A DNA stretch of 64,000 nucleotides from Linum tenue (Eukaryota > Streptophyta > Magnoliopsida > Malpighiales > Linaceae): positions 57,561,703 through 57,625,702 of the forward strand of contig CAMGYJ010000002.1 of assembly GCA_946122785.1 (NCBI GenBank). Reading direction: 5' to 3'. This document shows, piece after piece, positions 44,301 through 56,939 of this stretch. The position numbers and the translations under genes were made by a program. The first letter of the stretch is position 1; each line of letters starts with the position of its first letter. Below the pieces are notes generated by a model that was not told the origin of the DNA, did no database searches, and worked only from the letters and a program-made list of their open reading frames with translations.

Positions 44301-47300
44301 TTGGCACCTACTGTTTATACTTTTGGTAATCGATTAATTTTGGTAAGAGGAACACGTTAGAGAAAACTGCACTTCATCGTTATTGTTTTATGTTGTATGT
44401 TTCTGTTTCTGTTACTGATAATGATTGGTTTAAGATGTTGCTTCAGTTTTGAAGCACAGTCAAACTACAGTATTTTTAGCCTCTCTATTCTCGTGCCATT
44501 GAGTACCATTTGGTGCTTTATATTCGTGGTGCTATCACTGTGGTTTAATAACCTCCACATTTATGGTTGTATAGGACTACCAACCTGTCAGTGTTTTTTT
44601 CTTCTTATATAATTAAGCCTCAAGGTTGTTATCTACTCTCATCCTGGTCGTAGTGCCCTCATGTCAATACCCTTTATTAGTCAATAATTCTGTCTTCCAA
44701 GTGTGGGAGTTAAAAGGTTTTACAACTTGTCTTTTGTCCATACTAATTTTCTTAATAATATAAAAGTTCTCTTTGCAATTTTAGGCTCAAGAAGCAAGCG
44801 AGGAGAGCTTGGCAGCTGTTGCAGGAATGTTTAGTAGTAAAGCTAAAGGTAGCATTCCGTGAAGTGACCAAAATTTTACCATCATCACCTTGCTGCGATA
44901 TGAATGGTTTGCAAAGCTGTTACTGACATTCGTAAACAAACAGATGAGCATTGCCTCTGAATTCAATAAACATTATAATTTGGAATTTGTGCTGTGTTTG
45001 CACTGTGATAGTTTTGTGATGATTTCAAGCCGGAGCTGTTTAGCGTTTCTTTAGTTTTAGTAGAAAAGAGAAGCTGGTATTTATTCACAATAAGTTGCTT
45101 ATGATAAAAAGGGATTTCCTGCCATCCAAATTTAGTTGAGGAATCAAATATGTGGAAAGTATCTCTTTCAGTATCAAGTTTTTTTTTTTGCATGCTAATG
45201 GTGAATGAAAGTTGTATCTCCTTTATATTCTAGTAAATTGCATGACACTTTTATTTGAGAACTGAAAATATGGGTCAAATGATTTTCTCGTGCTGGTGGT
45301 GAATTGGGGTTTGTCTGATGGACCATCCCGTGTCATGGTACTGGTGTGTATGATAAGCAACTTATTGTGAAAGGTCACGATGTACAATGGTTCAGAATTG
45401 ACATTATTCATGACTGATTTACTTGCGTCACTTGTTCTCACCTGTATATGAACTTACGACCTTGTTGCATTTTTTATTTTGTAATTCCGTAGTTTGTATT
45501 AATGCAGGAGTTGAGTGGAGCCTTGATAATGATGCATCCAATGCAGCTGTGGTGGTTGCTAGCGAAGCACATCTAATAACACTGGCAATTGAAGGGCTCC
45601 TCGGTGTTGTTTTTACAGTGGCTACTCTGACAGATGAAGCAGTAGACACTGGAGAGGTGATTGTACTGTATTTATATTATACTTTTGTAATTATATTTCT
45701 CTTGCCCCAGTCTCTTGAATGCACATCTCTCAGAAACTAAAGGATGGTAGATCTTGTTTTTTTGGCTGCATCCAGCTTGAATCCCCTAAGTTTGATCATG
45801 ATCCTGCATCCAAATGCGCTGGTCAACTGGCAGTGCTATGCCTCGCAATGGTAGACTCATTCTGGTTGACTATTCTTGATGCGTTGTCCCTTATTTTATC
45901 AAGGTTGGTTGAGTTATCCCAAATCAGTTCAGTCTAAGATTTTGTTTGGTTGATCGTTTTCTCCCTCGTCTCTTCTCAACATCATAAAGGAGCATGGTCC
46001 ATTCAGACTGCTCTGAAATCCCTGCTCTTTTCTTTTTCAAACCTAAATCAAAGTTATGCATATTCCTGACCAGAATCTTATGTTAAAGGTCACAAGGAGA
46101 GGCTATTGTCTTGGAAATATTGAAAGGTTACCAGGCATTCACACAGGTAATAAGAATTTTTACATTGGCTCAGAACGGTCTTGTAAACCTTGTGGTGTTA
46201 AGTAGATGATGATATGGCCTAACTTTACCGATTCACATAGTTTTTTGTAAATGATGCTTATGAATTCTAGGTTTATTCTACAGGCATGTGGGATTCTTCA
46301 TGCTGTTGAGCCTCTGAACTCTTTTCTTGCATCGCTTTGTAAATTCACCATCAATGTCCCAAATGAAGTAGAGAAGAGGAGGTGCGTTTCAACTATCTGT
46401 TCCAGTCTGTTAACAGAGGTTCATTTTTCATATTTTATCATCTGAAGCTTTGTGTCCTACCATCATGAGAAAGTTCTTACACTATACCAGCTCGCGCCCT
46501 CTGAATTTACGTTCCTTCTTTGTATTCCTTCTAAGTCTAGTCCTTAAATGACGTAGATCCCGATTCCCTAGCACTTTCAGAAAATTGGGCGTACCCATTT
46601 CAAGTTATGTTGTATATTTGTAACTTATAAGGAAGCTTCTAAGTGCTAGGTGACTTTGAATCGGCAGTTGGAACTGTGGACTTAACTAGCAGTACCTATC
46701 CAGTGCATTTTCAACAAGGCTGCCACTGGAGATACTTTCTGAAAGTTGACAGTTCTTAAGGGAAAGTTCTAGCTGCGTCAGAAAACAAGTGGATAATTAG
46801 AGTTCGATCGAGTTGAGAGCTTTATGATTTTGCCCTTTGCACTTAATCTAACTGAGCAGTATTTTTTAAAACTGCTGATTGAAGCTTGCTTAGCTGGTGC
46901 TGGTGATGCAGTTTCTACGACTTTGCATCCACTTCCAAGATTTGGTTGCATGAAAATGTTAAAGTTCTGGACTAAATGGTCATTTCTACAGTGCAGCACA
47001 GTCTCCAGGGTCAAAACGTTCTGAGCAACTAGTTGAACAGAAGGACTCCATAGTTCTTACTACCAAGAATGTGCAGGTACTTGTCCCACTTCTTATATGG
47101 CACTTTCATCTCTCTTTTTCCACTCCGTACTTTAATTAAGTAATTGCTTTCACTCCCTACTTGGGACTTTAACTGTCTGTAAATTGTTGTCCAACTGCTC
47201 TTCTAATTCAGGCCTTGAGGACTCTCTTCAACGTTTCTCATAGATTGCACAATTTTTTGGGGCCATCATGGGTTTTGGTACGTCATTTTTCTGTCGAGAT

Positions 47301-50300
47301 TTTATTGGTGTCAAAAGTATGCAAGACTGCAGCTTGGTAATGCTTCTATTGTGGTAAATACAGGTTTTGGAAACTTTAGCTGCTCTAGACAGAGCAATCC
47401 ATTCACCACATGCTAGTACACAGGTAAATATGTAAACATATATTTTTTTTTGTAAGATTTGTATTTTTTTTGTCCTAATTAGTTTGATCCAATTATTGCT
47501 TATTTATACCATCAGTACACGTAGTCATGGAGATAGGTTTTTTCAATAGGAAAAACCAAAAAACAACATATTCAACAAAATGCTTCCTACCACCATTTAC
47601 CCACTCCTTGTTTGGCCCCATAAGTCCAAATTGGTAAAGGTTGAAAAGAAAGTTAAATAGAGCAGACTTTTCCCACACAATTAACCATGGGCCGAGAGGC
47701 ATCCATATACATCTTAACTTTCTAATATCTTTCAGCTTCCTTATTGTCAGTCTTAGGCAGTCACCTTAAGTGCTCTATGTTTCTGGACTCTTTCTTTTTC
47801 TTTCTTCACAGAATATGCTGGTGAACTTTTGTGCGTTAACAACTTCATTTTGGGTTTGTGCAGGAGGTGTCCGCAACTGTGCCCAAGCTTACAAGAGAAT
47901 CTTCTGGCCAATATAGTGATTTCAGCATTCTTTCTTCTTTGAATTCTCAGGTAACAAATAATTCAGGGATGTGAAATTTTCAAGAGATGCTACTATTAGT
48001 TTTCAATTACATCAGGGTTTGACAAAGTGAATTGCCTTAGAATATTTGGTTATGATCAAATGAGCATGGCCTGCAAATGTTTCAAGTTGGTCCTTCATTT
48101 TTGTCTTCTCCCTCTTTTATTGCCTTTAATCTCTTTAGGAAAGAGGGGCCAGAGTTGATTTCATACCTTCTCTAACTTTGTTTTCTTGTTTTGGTGAAGC
48201 TGTTTGAGAGCTCAGCAATGATGCATATAGCTGCTGTTAAATCACTACTTTCTGCACTGTGCCAATTGTCATATCAATGCATGTCCACAGCAACAGTATC
48301 GGGCAGCTTTGGACCAGGAATCAGTCAAAAAATAGGAACCATTAGTTTTGCTGTCGAGAGGATGCTATCCATCGTTTCCAACAATGTTCACAGTAGGAAT
48401 ACGCTTACTTCCTGAAACTCAAACTTTGTGTATGGCTAGATTTTGTGGTCTTACCAGTGCGTCTTACTGCTGCTGGGGATATTATATTGTGCTCTGTGCC
48501 CACTTTCTTTTTCGTTTTTTTCCCTCTCTCCTCTTTCTTACTCTCCTGAAGGGTGTTTCTTATGGAGCTTGTGTTACCCCTGTTATTCTTAATTAACCCA
48601 TTGCATTGCAGGAGTTGGACCACTGTGGGGTCAGATTGCTGGTCACTTCCTGGAGGTGATATGGGATTTTTATCCCTTCCTTTTGGTATTTAATGTACTT
48701 TATCACTTCCTACATCCGTTGCATTGCATATTTTTCAGCTTGCTGATACCCCTAATCAACATTTACGAGCCATGGCACTTGATGCATTAGATCGCTCAAT
48801 GACTGCAATTTTAGGTTCTGAAAGCTTCCATGATTATGTGTCATCCAGATCCAATGGGCCACCAGATGTAAGTGAACAACAGCTTTAGGGATGACTAACA
48901 TAATTTGTTACTCATTCAATATATGGAGTCGTTACTCATCATTATGTATTCTCTATCCCCAGATGACGAGCAATACAGAGCTGAAAACACTCGAGTGTTC
49001 CATCATATCTCCCATTAGGGTTCTCTATTTTTCCTCTCAAAGCGTTGATGTTCGTACTGGATCGTTAAAGATTCTTCTGAATGTTTTGGAGGTAATACAC
49101 CATTAATGGAGATGACAATGATTTTTTTAACTAGGTTTCAATTATTATTATATTATATATAATTGCTTAAGATAATTTTAATTTGTAACAAGAACTGACC
49201 GTGAAAATCTATTCCTCTCAGAGACATGGTGAAAAGTTATACTACAGTTGGCCAGATATTTTAGAACTGCTGAGGTTTGCAATTTAAATTGTCATTAACG
49301 TTGTCAGACTTGATTTCTGTTTCTCTGGCTGATCATTGATGTTTTTTCACCATTTCAAGGCGCATTGCTGATTCACCAGAGAAAGATCTTATATCCCTGG
49401 GCTTTAAGGTTAGTTTAAACTGTTTTTCTTCTAGATCTTTACAGATACCATCAGTTAAGTAGATATCTAATGTTTTTAATGATCCACTGATACTTGGATG
49501 CTTTTTTGGGAATTAGGAACCCGTCCAGTATGCGTAATTATCTTATATATATGTTTAAGGAATTGTGTACCTGTGTTCCTGTGCACACTGTTTACATGTG
49601 TGAAGTTGAGTCTCAAATATTAGACTAACTACAACAGTCCATACTAACTTGAATACCTTTTCCTTCAAAAATTCTCTTTTCAGTTCCTAATTCATCTTTT
49701 TTACTTCAATCATACAACTCTCTAATTTAATACACTTAATTTTTCCCCCTTTGATTTGCTAACATAAATCGTACTTATATGTATGCTAATTAATGTTTTT
49801 CCTCTAATATTTTCATAGTTTGTCATTTTTTCAAAAGCAAAATTTTCAATATATATGGTGGCTTCTACGGTACCTCGGGTGAAAATGCTACTAGACCTCG
49901 AATTAGTAGGATTTTTTGGCCAGAAACTATACCCTAAACCTTAATGAGTGCACCCTAGGTCCTAATTATCTAAACCATAAACTATAAACCCTAAGATTGT
50001 ACATTCATTTTTTTTGTCTATATTTGGACGAATCATAACCGTCGATTATTTTTACTAATTAAATTGATCTTTGATATAAGATTTAGAGAAATAAGACATA
50101 AGTTTTGATCTTTAAAGGTTAGAGTATAGTATCATGTACGAAAGATCAGTCAATTCAAAGTCTAGATAGCGTTTTCATACTTAAGGTATGCGGTACCTCG
50201 GATTTCACCCTGTGTATATGGTTATGTCTTCGTTGCACTCACTTTTTTGGGGACGTTTAATGCACTCGCCTAATTATCGTCATTCGGGGCTGACAATTTA

Positions 50301-53300
50301 TGTGAAAACGATGTCAATCGTCACTTATGGTATGATGAATAAGAAACACATGGATTTGTTTAAAAATCATTCAATATTTTACTTAATTTGAATGATTTAG
50401 GGTTTAGGAATTTAGGGTTAGAGTTTAGAATTTGGGATTTTGAGTTGAGATTCAAAATTGAAGGTTAAAGGGTTAGGAAAATGGATTGATTAGTTGTGAT
50501 TCTATGTTATATTATCATATTAGACTAATGCTATCAATTAAAGTTTAAAGTATTATGATCATTGTTAGAATTAATGCACCCAAAAAAAGTGTGTGCACTG
50601 AAGTAGTCACTATATATATATGGAGACGACTGGTATACTCCAGGAGCATAGTATGCTCCAGATGATCTGACCGTTAGATTTATATATATTATTTCGAACA
50701 TTTTTTCCAAATGATACTTTATGAATGTTACATGTGATTATGGTTGTGTGATCGTGTTTTGTTAACTTTTATATATTACGGGTTATTTAAAAGTCTTTTT
50801 TCTGACCATTATTTTACGCTTTTTGTGTTAGTTCGTTAGTGAATCGTGATAATGGTTTTGTATAATTCTATCTCTTGCAGAGTCTCCGTGTTATAATGAA
50901 TGATGCGATTACCTCTATACCTGTAGAGTGCCTTAACGTGTAAGTTTCCTAATTGATATTTTCTGCATCAACTTAGCACATGTTCTGGCAGTTTCATATA
51001 AATCTTATTACCTGTAGAGTGCCTTAACGTGTAAGTTTCCTAATTGATATTTTCTGCATCAACTTAGCACATGTTCTGGCAGTTTCATATAAATCTTATT
51101 TTGAAGCCCCATTATGATTTAAGTTTGAAGATCAAACCATGGTAGTAGGTTATGCATTGGGACGGTCTTATATCATATTGCTGCTGTGCTTATAATTTGT
51201 GTTTGGGTTTTTTGCACTCAAGATGTGCCTCTCTGACTACATTTAGTTTGATGGTGAAGTGCTGATTTCGTTTCTGATGCATATACATCAGTGCTTTTGT
51301 CAAGCAAAGTGGAAACACATCCAAGATATATCCCGATTTCAAGTTGTTGCTATAATTAAACCTGTATTTATGTTGGTAATGCAGATGCATTGATGTCAGT
51401 GGAGCATACAGTGGACAGAAGACAGCGCTTAATATAAGTTTGACAGCAGTAGGCCTCTTGTGGACGACAGCTGATTTTATTGCTAAGGCAGTTCCAAATA
51501 GGCCACCACAAGACAAGCAAACAAGTTGCTACTAACCCTTTAGCTTAGTTCAGTCTGATCATTTCAAATGTTTGTGATGTTGAACTTTCCAAATACCTGG
51601 TGACTGACAGGTACTTCAGGCATGCATTCTGACCAGAATCCTATTAAGGGAAAATCAAAAGAAGAAGAGACTCCTCCATCACCTAATTCATTCACTGATG
51701 AGCCCCCTTCAGAACATGTCATGGACTGCGACCAATTGCTCTTCTCTGTTTTCTCTTTACTACAGAGGCTGGGAGCTGACGAAAGGCCGGAGGTATAATA
51801 CCTTGTTTTTGCGTAGTGAGTTTCTGTCTGAGTAGGAAAGTGCACTTGCTAATTGAATTTGGATTTGAGAGACCAATATTTAACTGAAGGAATTATTCTG
51901 TCATTGCTGTTGACTGATCTTTTTGAATGAGAAACTCTGGTTCTTCATTACAGGTTAGAAATGCAGCTGTCAGGACACTTTTTCAAACTCTAGGGAGTCA
52001 TGGGCAAAAGCTTTCAAGAAGAATGTGGGAAGACTGTCTCTGGAATTACATCTTCCCTGCTTTGGATCGTGCATCTCACATGGTAGCAGCACTGTCATTA
52101 GATTTTTGTGTGAGAGCGCATTTCTTGTTTGTTTCAACAGATTCAAGTGGTTTTTGTAGGTAGCTACTTCCTCGAAAGATGAATGGCAGGGCAAAGAACT
52201 AGGAACTCGGGGAGGGAAAGCTGTTCATATGTTGATTCATCACAGGTTTAAATATGGTTTAGGAAGGAATCAAACTGAAATTAGACTCTTACAAAAGTTC
52301 CTACCTCAGTCAAAACCTTTTTGTTTCATTTTTTTCTTCTATGCTTGAATTTGCAGTCGGAACACTGCTCAAAAGCAGTGGGATGAAACACTTGTTCTAG
52401 TCCTCGGTGGAATAGCACGTTTGCTACGTTCGTTCTTTCCATTTCTCAGTGGCCTGAAAAACTTTTGGGCAGGTAGGCTGCGAACTAGCTTCCTATCTCC
52501 TATCATAGTGCCTTCGACAGAATAGGTTCTCATGAATCTTGCATAATGTTTGGATCCATGCAGGGTGGGAGTCGTTGATTTTGTTTGTAAAGAATAGCAC
52601 TTTAAGTAGCAGCAAAGAGGTTGCCATTGCTGCAATAAATTGTCTTCAGACAACTGTTATTTCTCATGCTCACAAGGTCATCTCGTTATCACTAAACCAG
52701 ATCTTGTGCAACAATTGCAGCTTGAATCCTGCCGCCTTATCATTATTATCTTTCTCAGATTGTGCATGTAGCACAATTGTACATACTCCCAGCCTTCTTT
52801 CTATTGTTTATTTTTTTGTCTTCTTTGGGTGCTATTCAGGGAAATCTGCCAATGTCTTACCTTGTCTCGATACTTGAAGTTTACGAGTATGTTATGCAAA
52901 GACCATTAAGCTACGGTGGTAATGCAACTAGCAAGGTGAAGCAGGAGATCATACATGGTCTGGGTAATCCACTTCATCCTGAAACTTCCGTAGTGTCGTT
53001 AGCTGCATATGCATACAAGAGCAACACGATTTGAGATTTACATCCATCATGATAGAAATTCATGAGGTCTATGAGCTCAAGATGCTACTAATCATCTGGC
53101 AACCCCTTGTTTTACTGTGACTTGTGCTTATACTTATGCCTCACTGAACTCATTACTATGTTGGCAGGAGAACTGTATGTGCAGGCACATAAGATGTTTG
53201 ATGATCACATGTTCTCTCAGGTGCTTGATATCATAAAGTTGGCTGTTAAGCAAGCACTGATGACCAATGAAAACTTTGAAGCTGAATTTGTAAGAGAAGC

Positions 53301-55314
53301 ACTCTCCATCCCTGGTGTATTAATCTTTCATCCACATTGAGATGATGGAACCGTGTCTAATCGAACTGATTCTTTCTTCTCTAGGGGCACATTCCACCTG
53401 TGATGCGTACTGTCCTGGAAGTCTTACCTTTGCTACGTCCAAGTGAGCAAATCTCTGGAATGTGGCTAATCTTGCTAAGGGAGATTTTCAAATACCTTCC
53501 TAAGTCCGATCTTTTACATGATGAGGATGAGGTAGCTAAACAAGCGAGCTTAGGAGAAAATACTGCAGGTATTGAATTGACTTGGTACACATTTGTTACA
53601 TGCTCCTTTTTTGGGATTTATGCGTTTGAAATAATACTTTGATTTAATCACAATTTTCTTCCTAGACAACCTAATGAAGAGAAAGAATGAAACCCCGAGT
53701 GGAGCTAGTTCTGGCCTCTCAAAACAAGTTGAATCTCCACCCCAGAGCTCCGGACCAGCTGCGGCTGTCATTTCAAATTATTCTTTTGCAGAGAAGCTAG
53801 TCCCTGTGCTAGTTGAACTCTTGCTTCAAGCTCCGACTGTTGAGAAGTATATCATTTTCCCGGAAATAATTCAAAGCCTTGGAAGGTAATGGTCCTATTG
53901 TGCTTTATTACTGTTTTTGTGTCCTTGGTACTTTATGTAGTAAGGGTGTGTTTGCTTTGTATTTTCGAAAAAATTTAAATTTTAGTAAAGATGTAGTATC
54001 CTAATTTTTCAATTTCTCTGAAGAGTCCTAAAAATATCTCAAAATATGTTTGCCAGATGCATGACGACAAGAAGAGATAATCCAGACGGTTCACTCTGGC
54101 GGGCTGCTGTTGAAGGCTTCAATCGCATCCTCATCGATGACGTCTGCAAAGACGGTGAGCCTGATTCAGAAGTTAGCCGGCCTGCCAGACTACGTGTGTG
54201 GAAGGAAGTTGCCGACGTGTATGAAATATTCCTGTTGGGTTACTGTGGGCGTGCCATTCCCACCACCTCTGTCTCACCCATAGCACTTGAAGCAGACGAG
54301 GCGCTCGAGATGGCCTTCTTGAAAGTTCTAGGCGACAAGATTCTTAAATTGCAGACTGATGCCCCTGTCGATGTATAGTTCTGTGAAACTGGGATAAAAT
54401 TAAAATCCACGATTCCTAAATTGATGCCCGCTGTATTCTTATCTCAATGGCTCTGATTTTGTACAGATTCTACAACGACTAGTTTCCACGATGGATGGCT
54501 GTGCATCACGAACGTGCTCTTTGCCGGTTGAGACAGTCGAGCTTATGCCGCCCCACTGTAGCAGATTTTCCATGCATTGCTTGCAGAAGGTATTTGCATT
54601 GAGCAGGTAATGTCCTCACTTGGCGAAAATTTCTATAGTTATAGCTCTTTTTTGTGAGATATGTTCTTCCATTCACTAAGAACTTAGTGTAACATAGTTG
54701 TAATGTGACCTCAGTTGTGACAATGAAATGACGAGTTGGAACTCTACGAGATCTGAAGTGAGCAAAATTGCGATCACACTCCTTCTAAGCCGATGCCACT
54801 ACATATTCAACAGATTTCTAGTTGATGAAAAACACTTGGGTACGTAGCTTGTGCTGCACTTAGCGAACTTCTCCAGACAGACTAATATTTAATGTTTCTG
54901 TTTCATACCCGCAAACTGTAGGTGATCGTCCGCTGCCAAGAACTAGGCTGGAAGAGATCAAGTACGTGCTTCAAGAGCTTGCATGTCTCGAAATCCATCC
55001 CGAAACAGCAACTGTCCTTCCTTTACATCCTTATTTGAGAGATGGCTTGGCGGACAAGGAAGAACAGAAGAGGCGTCCGCATTTGCTCGTTCTGTTCCCA
55101 TCATTGTGTGAGCTCATAATGACACGGTAAGGAAACCTTCCAAAACAAACTAGTAGGGATTGCGGTGACAATCTCGACCTCTTCATGCTGAAACTGTTTG
55201 ATGATTGATTGGGACAGGGAAGCGAAAGTGCGAGACTGTGTTCAAGTTCTGCTGAGACTCGTGTCCAAAGAACTTGGGCTTGAAAAGGAGGATCAGCGGT
55301 CAACTCATATCTGA
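38383..55314 (+). CDS. MON2: MON2 homologue, Golgi/endosomal trafficking scaffold
   Basis: Large HEAT/ARM-type protein related to Sec7 ARF-GEFs but lacking a Sec7 domain; in yeast Mon2 works with Dop1 and the flippase Neo1 on Golgi and endosome membranes. 44 exons: 38383-38487, 39669-39854, 40073-40162, 40433-40506, 40618-40773, 41066-41186, 41346-41401, 42162-42216, 42324-42380, 42472-42573, 42816-42896, 43000-43052, 43803-43872, 44785-44848, 45508-45656, 45776-45903, 46089-46146, 46284-46381, 46992-47076, 47212-47277, 47364-47423, 47864-47950, 48200-48392, 48612-48655, 48739-48867, 48963-49091, 49222-49274, 49360-49408, 50881-50939, 51385-51524, 51611-51792, 51954-52082, 52160-52245, 52357-52472, 52564-52676, 52840-52963, 53168-53289, 53385-53568, 53666-53885, 54057-54372, 54467-54606, 54715-54839, 54922-55126, 55218-55314. 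These sum to 4956 nt (1651 residues); every junction is GT-AG and in phase. The N-terminus (MALMAALESDLRALSAEARR) starts the DCB domain (about 1-190). A HUS-like region follows, and the C-terminal half holds RTLFQTLGSHG and WEDCLWNYIFP. Length fits plant homologues. Intron 29 carries a tandem duplication. Confidence 0.95.
49409..50880 (+). other. large intron 28 of MON2 with degenerate insertions
   Basis: At 1472 bp it is the longest intron of the gene. It holds telomere-like words in opposite orientation: AAACCCTAAG-type text at about 49930-50000 and GATTTAGGGTTTAGG-type text at about 50394-50450. GGTACCTCGG occurs at 49869 and 50190. A GAGCATAGTATGCTC palindrome lies near 50650. It looks like one or more old non-autonomous transposons, but no clean ends or target duplications were found. 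Confidence 0.5.
50919..51100 (+). repeat. perfect 91-bp tandem duplication across a splice donor
   Basis: Two adjacent identical copies (50919-51009 and 51010-51100) start ACCTGTAGAGTGCC and end AAATCTTATT. Copy 1 contains the last 21 bases of exon 29 and its donor GTAAGT (50940). Copy 2 repeats them, so a second identical donor lies at 51031. Use of the second donor would add 91 nt and shift the frame. Confidence 0.93.
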
Positions 55315-55735
55315 AGAAGAGATTCTTGGAGCATTATCTTTCTCTGTATCTATATGCAAAACAACGGGAGGACCAGGTTTTCGCGATCCTGAAAATTTCA
55401 TTTCGGTGTCTGTTGTACTTTTTATTGTTTTGGTTACCATTTTTCCTACTTGTAGACAGAGAGCAGAGCGAGCTTCGACCGATTGGTAGGGTTCTATTTA
55501 CGTATAGCAATAGCTTAGGCAAGAACTGTACCCGATTGAGGTTTCCGTTTTTCTTCTTATCTGGTGTTTGCAATACTGCTGCTTCCGTTGATTCAATTAT
55601 AGGCTCGTCCTAGGGTAGGCTGGATAACCATTAGCTATGCATTTATTTATAATTAAATTTGGTTCTTTGGTTTTGAGTGGGATAAGATCTAAGAGTTGAG
55701 ATTAAAAGATTTTTTATTTTATTTTTCACTTTTTC
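55315..55735 (+). other. 3' flank of MON2, partly duplicated downstream
   Basis: Contains the probable 3' UTR of MON2. The part from 55564 on (GTGTTTGCAATACTGCTGC...) reappears at 59964, so this is copy 1 of a dispersed duplication. No polyadenylation signal could be fixed. Confidence 0.6.
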
Positions 55736-56708
55736 CCCCCGGTAATTATCAGCTTTCACTAATCACCGCCTGGGGAAACCAGGACCTGCAAAAACCCAGG
55801 AGCAACTCTGCTCCTCTGTTCTGTATACAAAAAACTAACAGAACTACATAAGCCGCTTAACTAAAAGACAAGAGACATCCTAACTTCTGTAAGAAAAGCA
55901 AAGTTTTCCATAGCATAAAAATTGAAGTCTTCAATTAACTGCTGAATCAACAGCCTGGATTCTTTCTTGTTGCCTTGATGTATATATATGAATGCAGTGT
56001 TCCTTCCAAAAGACACTAAGATACCAGCACCATATAGCCCCCTGCACAAAACCTTTACTTCCAGTCCTTACTATTCTGCAGATCCACTCAAGCAAGACTT
56101 CCCATGAGCTAGGCCAATAACTTGAGCCAAACATGGCTGCAAAAACTTGTAGAGAAAACGAACATGTGCAGAATAAATGTGTTCTATTTTCCTCCTCTGT
56201 TCCACACAACACACATGATGTTTCATTCACTTTCTTCCACTGCTTCAACTTGTCTAGAGTAGTATAATTCTGTTCAAGATTTATTCTACACATGTTTGTT
56301 TTCTCTGCAGGTTTTTGCTGCCATGTTTGGCTCAAGTTATTGGCCTAGCTCGTGGGAAGCCTTGCTTCAGTGGATATGCAGAATAGTAAGGAATGGAAGT
56401 AAATCGATATTCCAGCTTCCCAGGTCTTTTAATCCCATCCCTCCCTCCTTCTTAGGGAATGCAATAGCGTCCCACGCAACCTTTGCACGGCCCGTGCCCT
56501 CTCCAAACCAAAGGAAATCTGAACAAATTTTATGAATTTGATCCAAGAGCTTCCTTGGCAGTATAAAAATATTCATCCGGAACTGAACAAGAGAGTAGAG
56601 TACAGAGGATATCAATTGGAGCTTACCCGCATATGACAGTTTATTAGCACGCCACGATCTAATTCTACCAGTGAGCTTATCCACAAGGACTACACACAAT
56701 CTGATTTT
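55736..56708 (-). mobile_element. L1-type LINE fragment inserted in the MON2 3' flank
   Basis: Flanking sequence on either side (55564-55735 and 56709-56938) is continuous in the duplicate at 59964-60420, so the bounds of the insert are given by comparison. Minus-strand coding pieces: 56711-56401, the end of the reverse transcriptase (DKLTGRIRSWRANKLSYAGK, FLWFGEGTGRAKVAWD, PKKEGGMGLKDL), and 56299-55861, the zinc-binding RT tail (CRINLEQNYTTLDKL, CVLCGTEEENRTHLFCTC). The usual stretch between them is replaced by an inverted copy of part of the tail. The fragment is 5'-truncated and inactive; no poly-A is seen. Confidence 0.78.
56055..56400. repeat. inverted duplication of about 100 bp inside the LINE fragment
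   Basis: The peptide VFAAMFGSSYWPSSWE is encoded on the minus strand at about 56140-56095 and again on the plus strand at about 56311-56360. The DNA arms 56055-56150 and 56303-56400 are inverted copies with few mismatches, separated by about 150 bp. Confidence 0.85.
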
Positions 56709-56938
56709 CAATCAACTTGTATCTTATTTACTTTAATTTAGATTTTGAATTTTATGTGCATATATGGTACGAGTTCATTGTGATTTACCAAACAATATAG
56801 ATTTTTTATATATTTTGAGAAAATAATTTGGATCATTCATTATCACTCGTACTACCTTGAAATCAATTTGTACCACCTCCATAATAATTTTGTATGATCT
56901 ACAAATTTTGGTTATTTTTGTATAAGGTTGTAATTGGT
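56709..56938 (+). repeat. continuation of duplicated MON2 flank (copy 1, right part)
   Basis: Matches 60152-60420 (TCAACTTGTATCTTATTTA, TACGAGTTCATTGTGAT, GATCTACAAATTTTGG). Copy 2 has about 45 extra bases after GTACCACC. Confidence 0.8.
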
Positions 56939-56939
56939 T

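Noticed and set aside
52564..52963. Longer reading frame through MON2 intron 35 as an alternative product
   Set aside because: Standard splice sites at 52676/52840 give the conserved protein in phase; the read-through frame soon ends.
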